NCBI RefSeq assembly: GCF_003112735.1
Contig: NZ_BFBR01000005.1
Location: 192,877-256,876 of the forward strand
Source of the DNA: Candidatus Phycosocius bacilliformis
Lineage (GTDB): Bacteria; Pseudomonadota; Alphaproteobacteria; Caulobacterales; Aquidulcibacteraceae
Reading direction: 5' to 3'
Length of the DNA: 64,000 nt
The translations under genes and the position numbers were made by a program. Below are positions 61,629 through 64,000 of the stretch, one piece after another. The notes under the pieces were generated by a model. That model worked only from the letters and a program-made list of their open reading frames with translations, was not told where the DNA came from and ran no database searches. Every line of letters starts with the position of its first letter. Within the stretch, counting starts at the first letter, position 1.

Positions 61629-62402
61629 TCACCCGGCCCCGCAGCACGGACAGGCAGGATCGGCAGCCAGCTTTACTGTGCGACTGCTGCCTGCCAGACC
61701 ATCCAACATCCACAACCGCCCCATCAAAGGTGAGCCCGCCTTGGTCAACCATTTGATGGCCTCCAGCGCCATCATGGATCCAATCACACCGGTCAAAGCC
61801 CCCACAATGCCCATTTGAGCACATGTCTCGGCTTCAGGTGGAACTTCAGGCACAAAGCAGCGGTAACATGGCCAAGCAGGAACGCCGGGCTCCTTACGGC
61901 TGAGGCCGGAACCAAACATAGCCACTTGCCCGTCCCATCGCCCAACCGCACCCGACACCAAAGCAATGCCCAAGTGATGACAAGCCGCATTGACCGCAAA
62001 GCGGGTGGCGAAATCATCGGTTCCATCCAGCACCAGATCGGCCCCGGCAATCAGCTGTTCGGCATTATTGGCATCAAGGCGTTGAACCACGGCCTCGACC
62101 TCAATCTGGGGGTCCAAAAGTTGAAGAGCGGTTTGCCCTGCACGGGCCTTGTCTACCCCGACATCCTCGGTGTGGAAGAGGATTTGGCGCTGGAGGTTGG
62201 ATAGTTCCACCACATCGGGGTCGATCAAGATCAAGCGGCCAACACCTGCGGCGGCCAAATACATGGCCGCAGGAGCCCCCAAGCCACCGACACCCACCAA
62301 GGCGACGCTGGCCTCAGCCAAACGCTTCTGCCCTGCCCCACCCACCTCTTTGAGCAAAATATGGCGGGCGTGCCGATCAAGGCGGACAGATCCTGTCTTC
62401 AT
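61629..62402 (-). CDS. MoeB/ThiF/HesA-family adenylyltransferase
   Basis: 257 residues from the ATG at 62402; the frame is open to 62528 but overlaps another gene there. SVALVGVGGLGAPAAMYLAAAGVG binds ATP, NLQRQILFHTEDVG is the family arginine loop, and DGTDDFATRF coordinates Mg. Two CxxC pairs (CYRCF, CPCCG) bind zinc. It adenylates the C-terminus of a MoaD- or ThiS-type carrier. No carrier gene is near, so MoeB and ThiF cannot be separated. Confidence 0.88.
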   Translation of the reverse strand: MKTGSVRLDRHARHILLKEVGGAGQKRLAEASVALVGVGGLGAPAAMYLAAAGVGRLILIDPDVVELSNLQRQILFHTEDVGVDKARAGQTALQLLDPQIEVEAVVQRLDANNAEQLIAGADLVLDGTDDFATRFAVNAACHHLGIALVSGAVGRWDGQVAMFGSGLSRKEPGVPAWPCYRCFVPEVPPEAETCAQMGIVGALTGVIGSMMALEAIKWLTKAGSPLMGRLWMLDGLAGSSRTVKLAADPACPCCGAG

Positions 62403-62478
62403 GCGCCCATCATGGCCTTGCCGGCCCGTCATTGCAAGCCGACCACCCGGCGCCTCACGCCAACCGGCCGCGGTAAAC

Positions 62479-62730
62479 TTAGTCTGGACTGTCACGCCCA
62501 CGCGCCAGCATGGCCAAAAGCGCGTCAATTCTGGCTTGGCGTATGTTGGCTTGTTCTGCTGCCATCGCGGCCTGATGATCTTGGTCGGGCCAAGTCATCG
62601 TCTCGGCACGCGCAATCAATTCGTTTATGGCATAGGCCTCAGGACCGCGGCCTGCGGCCACAGCCTGTTCAAGGCGGCCCATCAGAATGGCCAACACGGC
62701 TTGACGGGTTGGGCGGGGGGCGCGTGCCAT
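62479..62730 (-). CDS. Hypothetical 83-residue helical protein
   Basis: Helical, Ala/Arg-rich (QAVLAILMGRLEQAVAAGRG; NIRQARIDALLAMLARG). No signal or span. Its existence supports the shorter start of the following MoeB/ThiF-like gene. Unrecognised. Confidence 0.55.
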   Translation of the reverse strand: MARAPRPTRQAVLAILMGRLEQAVAAGRGPEAYAINELIARAETMTWPDQDHQAAMAAEQANIRQARIDALLAMLARGRDSPD

Positions 62731-62782
62731 TGCCGGACTTTAGGGACTAAATGCAACGGGTCCGATAAAATTCGGCCAGAAC

Positions 62783-63232
62783 CTAGCCCTCTGCCCGCAG
62801 CATGGCAAAGCGTTTGGCAATCTGCCGGTCCAGCGCATCGCGCACATCACGATAGCTGTCCATCCGACTATCGCGGCTGCCTTCAATGGCCGAGGGGTCA
62901 AGCGTCGGCCAATATTCAACTTCCACCGCCAGATGACGCGTGTATTCGAGGGCGCGATGGTGGGCTTGCGGGGCCAAGGAGATGATCAGGTCGAAACTAT
63001 CATCCTCCAGATCGGCAAACGTCTTGGGACGATGCTTCATAATGTCCACACCCAATTCGTCCATCACCATCACCGCCATGGGATCCACAGCTTCGGCTTT
63101 GCGCAAGCCGCAGGAATCCACAAACACACGCGTGCCAAACCGCCGCTTCATCAAACCCTCAGCCATGGGTGAGCGGATGGCATTCATGGTGCAGCAGAAC
63201 AGGACAGATTGAGGTGGGCGTTCCAATGGCAC
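62783..63232 (-). CDS. Low-molecular-weight phosphotyrosine phosphatase-family protein
   Basis: 149 residues. P-loop CTMNAIRS (CX5R) near the N-terminus and a general-acid region WPTLDPSA. The family includes tyrosine phosphatases and arsenate reductases. It lies 5 bp after the UPF0262 gene; the two are partners in most alphaproteobacteria. Confidence 0.85.
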   Translation of the reverse strand: MPLERPPQSVLFCCTMNAIRSPMAEGLMKRRFGTRVFVDSCGLRKAEAVDPMAVMVMDELGVDIMKHRPKTFADLEDDSFDLIISLAPQAHHRALEYTRHLAVEVEYWPTLDPSAIEGSRDSRMDSYRDVRDALDRQIAKRFAMLRAEG

Positions 63233-63237
63233 CGGCG

Positions 63238-63708
63238 TTACAGCCTGACATGCAACGCACAGATCAGCGTGAACAGACGCCGGGCGGTGTCGAAATCAAG
63301 GCCGACCTTGCCTTCCAGCCGCGTTTCCAGAAGCCGCGAACCCTCATTGTGTAGACCGCGGCGGCCCATATCGATTGCTTCGATCTGGGTTGGTGTCGCC
63401 TGGCGGATGGCTTGATGATAGCTCTCGCAGATCATGAAATAATCTTTGATCACCCGCTTGAACGGCGACAGCGACAGGATGAAGACCCGCACATCACTGC
63501 CATCAAGCAGCTTCACATCAAACACCAGTTTTTGGTCCACGACGGACAGGACAAGACTATAGGGCCCATCAGGGCCGTCGATGACATCGAAATGATTGGC
63601 CTCAAGCAGGTCAAAGATCGCGACGCGGCGCTCATGCTCGCCATCCGCAGTTTGGGCGGCAAGGGATTCCTCATCGAGGCGGACATCGGCGATACGGCGG
63701 TTGCTCAT
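63238..63708 (-). CDS. UPF0262 family protein
   Basis: 156 residues. [38 protein letters not shown] and [16 protein letters not shown] are typical of UPF0262. Function unknown; almost exclusive to alphaproteobacteria and usually placed between hisD and the phosphatase, as here. Confidence 0.92.
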   Translation of the reverse strand: MSNRRIADVRLDEESLAAQTADGEHERRVAIFDLLEANHFDVIDGPDGPYSLVLSVVDQKLVFDVKLLDGSDVRVFILSLSPFKRVIKDYFMICESYHQAIRQATPTQIEAIDMGRRGLHNEGSRLLETRLEGKVGLDFDTARRLFTLICALHVRL

Positions 63709-63779
63709 GACCTAACCTTGCAAGAGCCTGCCTGCAGGTTCAAGACCCAGCAACAGGCCCACGCCCATCACGAGCCGCG

Positions 63780-64000
63780 TCAAGCTGGATCAAGCCCGGC
63801 AGCTTTCAACCGCAAGGCGATGCTGGCGGCATGGGCAGGCAGCCCTTCAGCTGTCGCAAGCGCCACACCCGCTGGCCCAATGGCGGCCAAGCCATCAAGA
63901 CCTGTTCCCATTAATGTCGTGCGCTTCATGAACATATGGGTGCTAAGACCCGACGCCCAGCGCGACCGCCCGCCGGTTGGCAACACATGATTGGGCCCGG
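63780..64000 (-). CDS. hisD: Histidinol dehydrogenase, C-terminal part
   Basis: Cut by the window edge. The last ~73 residues remain: GPNHVLPTGG (zinc/catalytic His region), RWASGLSTHMFMKRTT and EGLPAHAASIALR. The enzyme oxidises histidinol to histidine. It is followed by UPF0262 after a 71-bp gap in which I see nothing. Confidence 0.9.
   Translation of the reverse strand, partial: GPNHVLPTGGRSRWASGLSTHMFMKRTTLMGTGLDGLAAIGPAGVALATAEGLPAHAASIALRLKAAGLDPA

Overview
The window reads as chromosomal DNA of a moderately GC-rich alphaproteobacterium. The markers are GapR, UPF0262, a dapD/dapE/argB neighbourhood, the infA-maf-RNase G-yacG-tRNA-Phe cluster, FabA/FabB, a stand-alone TonB and many exported hydrolases. 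Caulobacterales or a Hyphomonadaceae-like group seems most likely, but nothing in the window fixes the genus. Most of it is ordinary, densely packed housekeeping sequence with many 4-bp ATGA overlaps, which suggests translational coupling.

Layout. 0-8.3 kb: 3' end of a class A penicillin-binding protein, a GMC oxidoreductase, TonB, a beta-lactamase-family hydrolase and a minus-strand run of small DUF6445/DUF1254/DUF1214/membrane genes. 8.3-15.4 kb: a minus-strand run for lysine and arginine precursors (argB, nucleotidase, dapD, dapE) with cupin, CsaA, DUF3291 and Gfo/Idh genes interspersed, plus an isoaspartyl peptidase. 15.5-22.6 kb: a reductase, two SDRs, a DMT permease, a lysoplasmalogenase, dapF and purA. 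22.6-23.8 kb: a poor, fragmentary accessory patch. 23.8-30.4 kb: a CpcT/CpeT-like exported protein and two divergent signalling proteins, one a very large membrane hybrid kinase fused to an EAL domain. 30.4-36.8 kb: a penicillin/AHL-acylase homologue, a medium-chain dehydrogenase, an EEP-family lipoprotein and a divergent SDR/LysR pair beside tRNA-Phe. 37-41.7 kb: yacG, RNase G-like, maf, infA, ferredoxin-NADP reductase, folA and a RusA-like nuclease. 41.8-45.5 kb: polyamine-type ABC transporter genes potB, potC and potA plus a gamma-Glu-GABA hydrolase-like amidotransferase.

45.5-48.4 kb is the most unusual part. It is a gene-poor patch of small unrecognised proteins. Twice, a short open frame ends in TAG exactly 8 nt after the ATG of a small lipoprotein gene. 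This looks like a decayed polymorphic-toxin/immunity array, and the 22.6-23.7 kb patch looks like a second piece of the same kind.

48.6-54 kb: two exported peptidases (M17 and S9), a D-2-hydroxyacid dehydrogenase and an SH3-domain protein. 54.5-60.4 kb: fabA-fabB, small membrane proteins, a zinc-free-type ribosomal protein L36, HAD, TPR and alpha/beta-hydrolase genes, and gapR. 60.39-60.80 kb: a convergent intergenic region filled by a ~198-bp foldback palindrome and a second palindromic repeat. 60.8-64 kb: a lytic transglycosylase, a MoeB/ThiF-like enzyme, a low-molecular-weight phosphatase, UPF0262 and the 3' end of hisD.

Functionally, the window covers cell-wall precursor supply and remodelling (PBP1A, DapD/E/F, transglycosylase), unsaturated fatty acid synthesis, nucleotide and folate metabolism, and c-di-GMP/phosphorelay signalling. 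All assignments come from reading motifs; no database search was run.
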